Source of the DNA: Flavobacteriales bacterium
GTDB lineage: Bacteria > Bacteroidota > Bacteroidia > Flavobacteriales > UA16
Reading direction: 5' to 3'
DNA: 8,104 nucleotides
NCBI GenBank assembly: GCA_030831885.1
Contig: JAURKF010000335.1
Coordinates: 1 to 8,104, forward strand
In this document: positions 1-7,573 of the stretch, piece after piece
Numbering within the stretch: the first letter of the stretch is position 1
Layout of the letters: every line of letters starts with the position of its first letter
Position numbers and translations under genes: made by a program
Notes under the pieces: model-generated
Databases searched by the model: none
Seen by the model: only the letters and a program-made list of their open reading frames with translations
What the model was told of the DNA's origin: nothing

Positions 1-2518
1 GACCATCGGGACCGGCCAAGCTCAGTTCGAATTCACCGGCGGGCACACGCAGCGGGTCAATCACTTTGATTTGCACAGGACCACCGCCGGGCAGATATTC
101 TGCCTCTTCGCTGTAGTAAGGCGCACTGAGAATTTCGTTTTCGGCCTTGGCCGAAAGGTTCAAGACGTTCTTGCCATTACCGGTTCCTTCAATGCGCACA
201 AGTGGCACACCATCGCCATAACCCGAGTTCACAATCGTACCTCCGTTTTCGGGAGAAACGTTGTGAGGGATGGCTTTTACTACGGGGATTTCGAGCAGCG
301 TTGCTTTGCGTGATGGCAGAAAGGGTTCATCTTGTCCGCCCAGCGTGGTGTATGAAAAATCAGCGTAGTTATTATACCCATATGCAATCACCATGAAGTA
401 GTAGGTTTTGTGATTCACCAGTTGTGGTGAACCAAGTGCAAATGCGTCGTTTGTGACGCGAAGCGAATGGAATACTCCTTCATTGGCACCCTGTACTTCG
501 AGTTGCGGAACAATTTGTCCGGTGGTCGCATCGAGTTTATAGTTGATTAGAGTGCTTACTTCATCTTGCACATCGCATTGCGCAATCATTCGGGCTTGGT
601 TGATGTCGCCTAATTCGGCCGCGGATACATTTTCATTTATTAGCTGATAAACCATGTACCCCTGGAACGTGTAGCTTCGTTCGTCGGCAGTATATGCTAC
701 GCCGTCGGGATTGAACTCAGGAATGGTTGGATCGAGCAGGTTGTATTGTTCATGGAAATTATTGCTCAAGGGATTTTCATTCGTCCATTGCAGAATGATT
801 TCGTTGGAAAGCTCGCAAACAGTAACATCAGGAGCATCGGGCCCGGAAATGAGTTCAAAACAATTGTCGAATAAAGCCTGTGCTTTGTCATCGGCTATGC
901 GCACGGCTTCCACACTTGCAAAGGGATCCCCGTCGTTGGCGCGAGCCCATACAACCCCAACGGTTATGTTGTTGTAGTCGCCGGGTTCAAGGGTGAATGG
1001 CCCTGCACTTTGCATGAATCGCCTATCGGCGGGCGGATTGCCACTGCTTATTTCGGTCCATGGTTCAGTATTTACTCCACCTGTTCCGAAGTGGTACGGA
1101 TCAGTGTCACCGGGAAACATGTAATCGGCAGGAATGGAAAGATTCGCTCCGCTTCCTTCGGTGAGCGCGTTTCCACCATAGGCCATTCGTTGGCCGTTTT
1201 TCCAATATCCTCGCAAGTAGTTGTAATAATGTGCCGGCACCTGGGGTGGCCCGTTAGTCGCCAATCCAGAGTTATGATAAAGGAATTTACGCATTCCGAA
1301 TCTTTCGTTGTCGACTACACCATCGCCATAACCAATACCGATTCCTTTGTAAGGAATACCTTTTTGATCGATGGCTTGTTGTATATCAGTTGTAAGAGGA
1401 TTGTCAATTTCATCTTCATCCTGATAAGGGCCTTCGAAAAAATCGACACCCACAGCGGGTGGGTTCTCTCCATATCCTAACGAGAGCCCTGTTGGATCAT
1501 CGAAAGCATCGCCATTATAGCCATATCCTAATCCTCGTTGCACATCGCATCCTACATAGTCATCTACGTGTCCTCCGATGTCGAGATCAATCCAGGTTCC
1601 GAAGTAGGTGTCTTGCAACGTCTGCGACCCTTGATTGATGAGTACATAGTTGTAGAATGTCATGTTGTTTACTTCATCGTTCGTGTTAAAGGCAAATGCC
1701 TGCGCACGAATTTCCATACCAATAGCCTGACCGCCCGTTTCGGAGTGAATGTTGCCTTTGTCGTTGAACACCCAGTAATACGTTTGATCACCATATAGTG
1801 GAACAATATCTTCACGCTTGCGGGTTTTGCAGTCGATTTCGCGTGTGAGATCATACCAGGGATAATCGCCGCTTTCGGGGTCATACGAACCATTGTTGTT
1901 ATAATCGTAAAATGGTGCGATGTAATAATCTTGACCTAAAGCAACATTTCCATGTGCCGGATAATCGTTGAAATAAGATGGCATACTATAACCATCCGGA
2001 AATAATTTGGCCATATCGCAATTGGGATCCTGCAAACAGTCGTGATATTGACGGTGCAAGGCTGCATCGCTTCTTAGAGTAATAGAAAACTTATCCCACT
2101 CCAGGCACGTGTTGGCATTTACTTCGGCTGCGCCGTCATTGGTAAGAGGTCCCGGCCAGTAGTCGTTGCCGCTATATCTGTATAACAAGGCTGCAAGTTT
2201 GAGTTGCTGGTCGGGCGAAACGCCTCCCAGCCATAAGGATCCCGCGAACATCACACCTGCGTCGCCATTTTTGGGAGCGAAATAGTGGGATCGGCCGTTT
2301 GCTCGGTCTTGCCAGAGTGAGCCACCGGTTTCAATGAGCGCGTCAATGTTGTTCCACTCCAGATCACGAAGCGCGGTAGCAGGAGCGCAGGCAGCTGCTC
2401 TGCTCTCGGCGATTGGTTTAACCCCGAGGTGATCGAGTTTGCCGGAAAGCAACAGAGCTTCCTGAGCGTGTGTGTATTCAACAAATACGCACAAAACAAG
2501 TAGCCAAAGCCATTTCAT
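1..2518 (-). CDS. Large secreted protein of Bacteroidota T9SS-substrate type, fibronectin-III-like region; 3' end cut by window
   Basis: The frame is open from the ATG at 2518 to the window edge, giving the first 839 residues of a longer protein. Residues 1-18 form a signal peptide (Lys2, a hydrophobic stretch, then THA before Gln19). The region after it resembles long secreted proteins common in Bacteroidota: a LIETGGSLWQD segment (61-71), FAGSLWLGG (91-99), SGNDYWPGPL (116-125), FNDKGNIHSETGG (251-263) and VDDYVGCD (318-325). Residues 205-216 (Asp205, Asn207, Asn209, Ser211, Asp213) read as an EF-hand-like calcium loop. About 557-725 looks like a fibronectin type III fold, starting PDAPDVTVCELSNEIILQW and ending YYFMVIAYGYNNY. 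Proteins of this type normally end in a T9SS type A sorting domain and are exported to the cell surface or medium; that end is not visible here, so T9SS export is inference. The function is unknown. AAGGA lies directly against the ATG, too close for a normal ribosome site. The gene follows the helicase gene by 41 bp on the same strand. Confidence 0.85.
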   Translation of the reverse strand, partial: MKWLWLLVLCVFVEYTHAQEALLLSGKLDHLGVKPIAESRAAACAPATALRDLEWNNIDALIETGGSLWQDRANGRSHYFAPKNGDAGVMFAGSLWLGGVSPDQQLKLAALLYRYSGNDYWPGPLTNDGAAEVNANTCLEWDKFSITLRSDAALHRQYHDCLQDPNCDMAKLFPDGYSMPSYFNDYPAHGNVALGQDYYIAPFYDYNNNGSYDPESGDYPWYDLTREIDCKTRKREDIVPLYGDQTYYWVFNDKGNIHSETGGQAIGMEIRAQAFAFNTNDEVNNMTFYNYVLINQGSQTLQDTYFGTWIDLDIGGHVDDYVGCDVQRGLGYGYNGDAFDDPTGLSLGYGENPPAVGVDFFEGPYQDEDEIDNPLTTDIQQAIDQKGIPYKGIGIGYGDGVVDNERFGMRKFLYHNSGLATNGPPQVPAHYYNYLRGYWKNGQRMAYGGNALTEGSGANLSIPADYMFPGDTDPYHFGTGGVNTEPWTEISSGNPPADRRFMQSAGPFTLEPGDYNNITVGVVWARANDGDPFASVEAVRIADDKAQALFDNCFELISGPDAPDVTVCELSNEIILQWTNENPLSNNFHEQYNLLDPTIPEFNPDGVAYTADERSYTFQGYMVYQLINENVSAAELGDINQARMIAQCDVQDEVSTLINYKLDATTGQIVPQLEVQGANEGVFHSLRVTNDAFALGSPQLVNHKTYYFMVIAYGYNNYADFSYTTLGGQDEPFLPSRKATLLEIPVVKAIPHNVSPENGGTIVNSGYGDGVPLVRIEGTGNGKNVLNLSAKAENEILSAPYYSEEAEYLPGGGPVQIKVIDPLRVPAGEFELSLAGPDG

Positions 2519-2530
2519 TCCTTCTTAATT

Positions 2531-2564
2531 TAAAGCTACATTACGAAAAAAAACGTTGCTCAAA
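2531..2564 (-). promoter_or_regulatory. Possible Bacteroidota-type promoter for the secreted-protein gene
   Basis: On the minus strand, TAGCTTTA (2538-2531) matches the Bacteroidota -7 box TAnnTTTG at all but the last of its fixed bases. A TTTG (2564-2561), overlapping the end of the helicase gene, lies 22 bases upstream, within the usual -33/-7 spacing. The predicted leader would be only a few bases long, and the spacer holds a run of eight T. This is a weak call; the gene could equally be transcribed from upstream. Confidence 0.25.
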
Positions 2565-5500
2565 CCGAAATAATGGACGGCCCCTCAGTGTACAATACGT
2601 AACCCTCCACCGGTTTGCTATAAATACGCTGAAGTTCTTGTTTGTATGTTTCCACCTGTCCGATATGCTTATCAGATTGTTTTCCTGATTTATAATCAAC
2701 CACCACCACACGATCTTGGAGTACGATTACACGATCGGGTCGAAGGGTGTGGTCTTTTTGTGATATCAGCTCTCGCTCGCAATGCAGCGCCTCATAGTCG
2801 GAAAACCATGCTGTGGTTTGTTCATTGCTTAACAAGCTATGAATGTCTTCGGTTAGTTTTTTTCGTTGAATGTGCGCATCTTTTTTTCCACTCAGCACGC
2901 GTTCGATAGCGTCGGTGGCATGCTCCGATTTTTTAAGCAGGGATAAACATTCATGGAGAAGTTTACCATAAGCAATTTCCGGTGTGTCACGCTGCAATCC
3001 GGAAAGCATTTTTAGTTTCGGGTACAACATCTCTCTGCCGGTGAGCATAGGTGTCATGGCCGGCGCTGATGAGTTTTTTGTTGTTGTGTATTTTTCTTGC
3101 CTGCCAATTTCCATGATGCCGGTATCGGAATATTCAGGGAAGCACTGCATAAGGGTTTGATCAAGCGTCCTATTGAATAGCGTACCCCCTTTTTCTTGAA
3201 TGAAGTACAAGCGTGTTGCTGCTCTGGTGCATGCTACATATAGGTTGTTGATTTCATCCAGGAAACGCATACGGCTTTCTTGCGATAATTCCTGGGTTAG
3301 ATTGTCATCCGATTCTTCATCAGCCTCATTCAATGACTTGGCCCCCATTTGAACATATGCGGTAGGCAAATCGCACATATGTTCAGGAATGGCAATCCAC
3401 AAAGAGCTTGGTTTTGCTTTTTCCATGAAATGAGGAATGATTACAGCCGGGAATTCAAGTCCTTTTGATTTGTGAACGGTCATGATGTTCACGGCATCGG
3501 GGTGATTAACCGCCGCAGAGCTTTGCTTGTTGCGATGTTCTTTCCACCATTCAATGAATCGATGAAGATCTAGGTTTTTTCCGATGCAATGTTGCTTAAT
3601 TAATTCGAGCAAGTATTCTACTCCGCTATCGACAGGCAGTTGAAGTGATCGCATCAACGAGATTGCCATATGAAATACATTTTCTCCCTTCATGACATGT
3701 GATAAATCACCGTAGATGGGCAGAAGAAATGCATTTAAATCAATTGGCGGAGAGTTCTTGTCGGCGAGATGGAGTGAAATGAAATCAGGAAGTATTACAC
3801 GATTGTCGAATGATGCAAGCGATTGCATCATATCGAAGGCCGCATATTTGTTTTTGGGATAAAGATAAAATTCGAAATAGCCCATTATAACCCGCACTCC
3901 TACTGAATGAATAAGCAGAGCGTTTTCAGCTGTAGTGAATGGTATTTTGTGCTCATTGAGCATGGCTGTACATTTATTTCCATCATTGTGCGATCGCACT
4001 AGAATAGTGATGTCGCCATACCGAAATCCGCTATTTATGCATTCCCCAATGGCTTGTATTACCGAATCTTTCATGAAGGTAGCGTAGCCCGCATCTTCTT
4101 TCTTCAACAGATGGTTTCCGATAAGACGCACGAATCCCGTATCGTTTGAATTTTTAATTTGATAAACCTCCTTGTAAACTTGCTCGCACCCCGGAAGCTC
4201 GGCAGCGAGTGGCGGGAATATGGTGTTGTTGAATTCAATAACAGATTCACTGCTGCGAAAATTGATTTGAAGCGCCTCCTCCTGAATGTTCTCATGCAAG
4301 GTTTTTTGTGCAAGTGGCATCTGAAAGTCTTTTGGTAGATTGGGCAGCATCGTGAATTGTTCGACATTCGCCGAGCGCCAGCGATAGATGCTCTGCTTGG
4401 CATCGCCCACGATTAAATTTTCGTGACCTTCAGCGAGGCAGTTTTGGATCAATGGTATGAGGTTCATCCACTGCATTTTGGAAGTGTCTTGAAACTCATC
4501 GACAAGAATGTGCTTGTAACGAGCACCGATGCGTTCAAAGATGAATGGTGCGTCGTTACTTTGGATGATGCTGTTGATCATACGATGAAAATCGGCGAGA
4601 AGGACCATGTTCTCTTCTGCTCTTATTTCATTGGCATATTCGTTCATGCGATCGATTAATCCCATCTTGAAAAGATTGTCTTTAATCTTTCGCATCAATT
4701 GAAGTTGTTGCAAGTTTTCTTCTGCAAGAAATGGTACCAATTCGTCCACCAGCGTGTCAAGCTCAATTCTAATCGGCTCAAGCTGTGTTCGCAATTCGGA
4801 TTTTGCATCTTTATGCAACCATTGTCTATTTTCAAAAAATGCATTCAGATTATTGCCGGGTTTGTCGAATCGGTCTTCGTTTATATATTTCGACAAACCC
4901 GATATGTATCCACTCTTTTTATTGGGTATATCGTCTTTGGTAACTCCTGCCTTCGTGATTAGTTCGAGAATTTTTGTTATCAGGATTCTTATCTGATTTT
5001 CTTGTTGTCGAACCTTCGCAGTAAGAATTTCATATTCTTGTTGAATTTTAGGAAGATCAATAGCCTCTAGCTTCTTTAACGGCTCTTGACCATCCTCCTG
5101 AAACAGCACGCGCGCCATCTGAATCAGTTCTTCCCTTGGATTCCATGCCTTTCCTTCCTCTAGCAGATTGGTGCTATAGCGATGGAGATATTGAGTAAGC
5201 AGCGCATCTTGGCCAATGAATTCGAGCATGCGATCGACGGCTTTTTCTTGCAAATTCTCCGGCTTAGTTTCGATATTGAAATCGTTGTTGAGCTGAAGAT
5301 CTTTTGCAAATGAACGCACCAGCCTGTGCGTAAAACTATCGATGGTTAGAATGCTTAGTTTGCTATAGTTGTGAAGCATGTGACTGTAGGTAGCCTCAGC
5401 ACGAGCCTTCAATTCTTGGGGTGAAATGTTCAGCTGCTTCAGAAGCATCTCCACGAAATCCTTGTTTCCGTTTCCTTCCGAAATCTCGCGCAGATACTTC

Positions 5501-5679
5501 AATGCGCGTTGCTTCATTTCATTGGCAGCTGCATTTGTAAACGTAATGGCAAGGATGTGTTTATAGTAGGAGGGATTTTCAAAACGCAATGCATACGAAA
5601 GGAAGTGAAATACCAGCTGAAATGTTTTACCACTGCCGGCACTTGCTTTTATAACCGTAAACTTTCGGGTTGATTCCAT
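2560..5679 (-). CDS. UvrD/RecB (AddA-like) superfamily 1 helicase with C-terminal PD-(D/E)XK nuclease domain
   Basis: A 1039-residue ATP-dependent DNA helicase-nuclease, predicted to act in the cytoplasm on double-strand ends in recombinational repair. Helicase motifs appear in order: Walker A ASAGSGKT (12-19), motif Ia TFTNAAANEMK (46-56), TIDSF (112-116), Walker B LVDEFQDTS (392-400), motif III GDAKQSIYRWR (425-435), motif IV NFRSS (473-477), motif V TVHKSKGLEFP (734-744) and motif VI VACTRA (815-820). The C-terminus carries a RecB-type nuclease: GKLLHE (His909), Asp982 in PDRV, Asp995-Tyr-Lys997, Gln1008 and Tyr1012. All expected catalytic positions are present, so the nuclease should be active. 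I chose the ATG at 5679, which gives MESTRKF close to Walker A as usual in the family; an in-frame TTG at 5706 would add nine residues of no obvious value. Motif Ia has Ala where most relatives have Lys after TFTN. An AddB-like partner is expected by analogy but is not in the window. The length is normal for Bacteroidota homologues. Confidence 0.93.
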   Translation of the reverse strand: MESTRKFTVIKASAGSGKTFQLVFHFLSYALRFENPSYYKHILAITFTNAAANEMKQRALKYLREISEGNGNKDFVEMLLKQLNISPQELKARAEATYSHMLHNYSKLSILTIDSFTHRLVRSFAKDLQLNNDFNIETKPENLQEKAVDRMLEFIGQDALLTQYLHRYSTNLLEEGKAWNPREELIQMARVLFQEDGQEPLKKLEAIDLPKIQQEYEILTAKVRQQENQIRILITKILELITKAGVTKDDIPNKKSGYISGLSKYINEDRFDKPGNNLNAFFENRQWLHKDAKSELRTQLEPIRIELDTLVDELVPFLAEENLQQLQLMRKIKDNLFKMGLIDRMNEYANEIRAEENMVLLADFHRMINSIIQSNDAPFIFERIGARYKHILVDEFQDTSKMQWMNLIPLIQNCLAEGHENLIVGDAKQSIYRWRSANVEQFTMLPNLPKDFQMPLAQKTLHENIQEEALQINFRSSESVIEFNNTIFPPLAAELPGCEQVYKEVYQIKNSNDTGFVRLIGNHLLKKEDAGYATFMKDSVIQAIGECINSGFRYGDITILVRSHNDGNKCTAMLNEHKIPFTTAENALLIHSVGVRVIMGYFEFYLYPKNKYAAFDMMQSLASFDNRVILPDFISLHLADKNSPPIDLNAFLLPIYGDLSHVMKGENVFHMAISLMRSLQLPVDSGVEYLLELIKQHCIGKNLDLHRFIEWWKEHRNKQSSAAVNHPDAVNIMTVHKSKGLEFPAVIIPHFMEKAKPSSLWIAIPEHMCDLPTAYVQMGAKSLNEADEESDDNLTQELSQESRMRFLDEINNLYVACTRAATRLYFIQEKGGTLFNRTLDQTLMQCFPEYSDTGIMEIGRQEKYTTTKNSSAPAMTPMLTGREMLYPKLKMLSGLQRDTPEIAYGKLLHECLSLLKKSEHATDAIERVLSGKKDAHIQRKKLTEDIHSLLSNEQTTAWFSDYEALHCERELISQKDHTLRPDRVIVLQDRVVVVDYKSGKQSDKHIGQVETYKQELQRIYSKPVEGYVLYTEGPSIISV
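4857..4901. repeat. Perfect 13-bp inverted repeat (potential hairpin) inside the helicase gene
   Basis: CGGGTTTGTCGAA at 4857-4869 is the exact reverse complement of TTCGACAAACCCG at 4889-4901, with a 19-base spacer. The arms encode residues about 260-275 of the helicase, in the variable stretch between the TIDSF motif and Walker B. The mRNA could form a stable 13-bp stem. The flanking bases on both sides do not pair, so the repeat is bounded exactly. Its role, if any, is unknown. Confidence 0.8.
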
Positions 5680-5755
5680 AGGAGAGGTGATAGGATAGAT
5701 GCACAATATCGGTCAATTTTAATTTTTTTCGCGTACTGTTCAGGTTTCTGTCGGT

Positions 5756-5763
5756 TATTTTTG
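5756..5763 (+). promoter_or_regulatory. Bacteroidota -7 promoter box upstream of the MbnP/di-heme operon
   Basis: TATTTTTG matches the Bacteroidota primary-sigma -7 consensus TAnnTTTG exactly and ends 23 bases before the ATG at 5787, giving a short leader. No clear TTTG or TTG is seen at the -33 position, so the call rests on one box. It lies in the 107-bp intergenic region (5680-5786) between the divergent helicase and MbnP genes. That region is AT-rich and shows no terminator. No Shine-Dalgarno sequence precedes the ATG, as is usual in this phylum. Confidence 0.5.
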
Positions 5764-5786
5764 TAGAGTACTGAAATTGAATACAC

Positions 5787-6554
5787 ATGAAGTCGATACA
5801 TTATTTTATTATTTCTGTTTTTTCGATTGTTTTTATGCAGGCATGCAAGGACGAAACAGACAATCCTCCGATGACCCAGCCTACCTCCGCTAAAATCTCT
5901 TTTGATGCGCGATGGGCAGGACAGCCTTTTCAAATGCAACAGGTGTATTTGGATGATTTCGGTAACCGCTTGCGTGCCGACAAATTCATGAATTACATTT
6001 CGTTGATCAAGCTTGTGAAAGACGATGGAACAGAAGTGTTGGTGAAGGATTTTATGTTGCTCGATTTTTTTGAAGCCAATTCAGTAACAGCTGAGGTTCC
6101 TGCTGGAAAGTACGTTGCGCTGAAATTCGGTATCGGTGTCCCTCGCGATAACAACAAAGATCAGGATCCTGCGCAGTATGCGAGCTCAAGCCCGCTAAGC
6201 GTAGCAGGCTCTCAGGGTATGTTTTGGACATGGAATACCGGATATATCTTCGCTAAATTCGAAGGGAAATGCGATACCACCGGCACAGAAGGCACCGAGC
6301 TTCTTACGCCTGTAGCTATTCATACAGGCGATGATTTCAGTTATCGTGAATTCACTTCCCCTTCCTTTAACGTTGATCTAAACGGAAACACGCATACGTT
6401 TTCTGTGCACGTAAACGTGGATCAAATATTCTCACCGATAAACGGAAACGACGTGAACATTGCGTTGGATGCAATAACCCATGGCGGCACCAATCCGGAT
6501 TTGACCAATAACTTCATGGATAATTATCTCGCGGCCTTGAGCCTTGAGCCATGA
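5787..6554 (+). CDS. MbnP-family lipoprotein, putative copper-binding partner of di-heme enzymes
   Basis: A 255-residue exported lipoprotein: a hydrophobic leader, then FMQAC with Cys20 as the lipidation site. Cys20 is followed by Lys-Asp-Glu, which resembles the Bacteroidota signal that sends lipoproteins to the cell surface. The mature part (about 34-255) reads as a single MbnP-like beta domain: KISFDARWAG near the start, MNYISLIKL (68-76), VPAGKYVALKFGIGVPRDNN (104-123), MFWTWNTGYIFAKFEG (145-160), AIHTGDD (177-183) and a C-terminal LDAITHGG (227-234). The Trp147-x-Trp149 pair before GY is the hallmark stretch. In methanotrophs, MbnP carries a copper site that includes kynurenine made from Trp by the di-heme enzyme MbnH; whether that happens here is inference. 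It is the first gene of the operon, and its stop overlaps the next start (ATGA). Cys162 is the only cysteine in the mature domain besides the lipid-bearing Cys20. The start is the only ATG that gives the signal peptide. Confidence 0.85.
   Translation: MKSIHYFIISVFSIVFMQACKDETDNPPMTQPTSAKISFDARWAGQPFQMQQVYLDDFGNRLRADKFMNYISLIKLVKDDGTEVLVKDFMLLDFFEANSVTAEVPAGKYVALKFGIGVPRDNNKDQDPAQYASSSPLSVAGSQGMFWTWNTGYIFAKFEGKCDTTGTEGTELLTPVAIHTGDDFSYREFTSPSFNVDLNGNTHTFSVHVNVDQIFSPINGNDVNIALDAITHGGTNPDLTNNFMDNYLAALSLEP
6551..6554 (+). other. ATGA start/stop overlap: MbnP-family gene to first di-heme gene
   Basis: The ATG of the di-heme gene shares bases with the TGA stop of the MbnP-family gene. This arrangement is typical of translational coupling and implies one transcript with linked production of the two proteins. 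No Shine-Dalgarno sequence is visible ahead of it. Confidence 0.8.
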
Positions 6555-7573
6555 TCCGCGCGTGCGTTATACTTGCAATTATTCTTGCCGGCTGCTCCAA
6601 CAATAGCCCAATTCAGCTGAAGGATGAGCCTTTTGATGTTCGTGTTCCGGTGGGTTTTCCGCCCGTTGAGTTTCCGGCTGATAATGAGCCCACGAAGTTG
6701 CGAGTGGAAATGGGTAGGAGACTTTTTTACGACAATAGATTATCATCTGACGAAACGATGAACTGCGGTTCCTGCCATGTGCTCAGCGCGGCATTTACAG
6801 ATGGTAGAACAACGAGCGAAGGATTGCATGGTATTTCCGGAAAGCGCAATGCACCAACATTGGTGAATCTTGCGTGGATGAAAAGATTCATGATGGAAGG
6901 CGGCGTTCCTACTCTCGAAACACAAGCCCTGGCGCCTTTGCACGATAGTGCTGAGATGGGTTCCAATATGATGCGGGCAGTAGAAAAACTAAATCGGGAC
7001 CCCTACATGATTGCGCTTGGTCGCGCTGCCTATGGTCGCGATAGCATCGATCCATTTATAATAACAAGAGCTCTGGCCTGTTTTCAGCGCACACTCATGT
7101 CGGGCGATAGCAGGTACGATCGATATGTGCGACTTGATAAAAAAGACCAGATGAATGCAAGTGAAATACGCGGCATGGACTTGTTTTTTTCGGCCAGGAC
7201 CCAATGCAGCTCCTGCCATAGCGGAGTTTTTTTTACCGACATGGATTATCACAATATCGCTTTGCAAGAAGAATATTTAGATGAGGGCAAGGCACGAGCA
7301 ACCCATCTTGATAAGGACGTAGGCCGATTTAAAACACCTACGCTTCGCAACATTCAGCTTACCGCACCATATATGCATGATGGTAGCATGCGCTCCCTTG
7401 AAGAGGTTATCTCGTTTTACAATAAAGGTGGAAACGCTCATCGCAACAAGGATCGAAGGATAAACACATTGGAATTGACGGTAGAGGAGCAGAATGACTT
7501 AATTGCTTTTCTGACAACACTCACTGATTGGAATTTTGTTCAGAATACAGACTTCTTACCTTTGATGCAATGA
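6551..7573 (+). CDS. Di-heme cytochrome c peroxidase / MauG / MbnH-like lipoprotein, first paralogue (lacks the FWDG Trp)
   Basis: A 340-residue lipoprotein (lipobox LAGC, Cys15) with two c-type heme sites: CGSCH (72-76) and CSSCH (219-223). Other family marks are LFYDNRLSSDETMNCGSC (58-75), the AEMG glutamate Glu135 that is catalytic in bacterial CCP and MauG, and KTPTLRNIQLTAPYMHDGS (261-279), whose Met275 is the usual axial ligand of the high-potential heme. The length fits the family. Enzymes of this family reduce peroxide or, as in MauG and MbnH, oxidise residues of a partner protein. The adjacent MbnP gene favours the second role, but this is inference. Unusually, the FWDG stretch reads FMMEGG (113-118), so Met115 stands where relatives carry a Trp between the two hemes. 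Heme attachment requires export to the periplasmic side of a membrane. The gene is coupled by ATGA overlaps to both neighbours. Confidence 0.9.
   Translation: MIRACVILAIILAGCSNNSPIQLKDEPFDVRVPVGFPPVEFPADNEPTKLRVEMGRRLFYDNRLSSDETMNCGSCHVLSAAFTDGRTTSEGLHGISGKRNAPTLVNLAWMKRFMMEGGVPTLETQALAPLHDSAEMGSNMMRAVEKLNRDPYMIALGRAAYGRDSIDPFIITRALACFQRTLMSGDSRYDRYVRLDKKDQMNASEIRGMDLFFSARTQCSSCHSGVFFTDMDYHNIALQEEYLDEGKARATHLDKDVGRFKTPTLRNIQLTAPYMHDGSMRSLEEVISFYNKGGNAHRNKDRRINTLELTVEEQNDLIAFLTTLTDWNFVQNTDFLPLMQ
7570..7573 (+). other. ATGA start/stop overlap between the two di-heme genes
   Basis: The TGA stop of the first di-heme gene overlaps the first of two adjacent in-frame ATG codons (7570 and 7573) of the second. 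Either start keeps an overlap with the stop. This suggests coupled translation along one operon mRNA. Confidence 0.75.

Noticed and set aside
207..1335. Direct repeat of about 15 bases (near 207 and 1321) in the secreted-protein gene
   Set aside because: Both copies encode the same GYGDG protein motif in frame; this reflects protein sequence, not a mobile or regulatory repeat.
1010..1480. 156-residue plus-strand open frame
   Set aside because: It lies entirely opposite the secreted-protein gene, whose reading frame gives a clear family-like protein; the plus-strand product has no recognisable motif. Other short frames opposite the real genes were rejected for the same reason.
5680..5706. Upstream TTG start for the helicase adding nine residues
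   Set aside because: The ATG at 5679 starts closer to Walker A, as in relatives, and the extension has no recognisable content.
5714..5721. TAAAATTG on the minus strand as a -7 box for the helicase gene
   Set aside because: It has one mismatch to TAnnTTTG, and no -33 TTG is found at a suitable distance.
6189..6210. Imperfect inverted repeat AGCCCGCT / AGCAGGCT in the MbnP-family gene
   Set aside because: Only 7 of 8 positions pair, it is inside coding sequence, and it is not followed by a T run; not a terminator.
6307..6330. Perfect 8-bp inverted repeat (CGCCTGTA / TACAGGCG, 8-base loop) in the MbnP-family gene
   Set aside because: About one such repeat is expected by chance in 8 kb, and it encodes the conserved HTGDD stretch, so protein constraint explains it.
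2560..6554. Functional link between the helicase-nuclease and the divergent MbnP/di-heme operon, for example as a defence system
   Set aside because: They share only a 107-bp intergenic region; the helicase looks like a housekeeping repair enzyme and the operon encodes exported redox proteins, so there is no sequence support for joint function.
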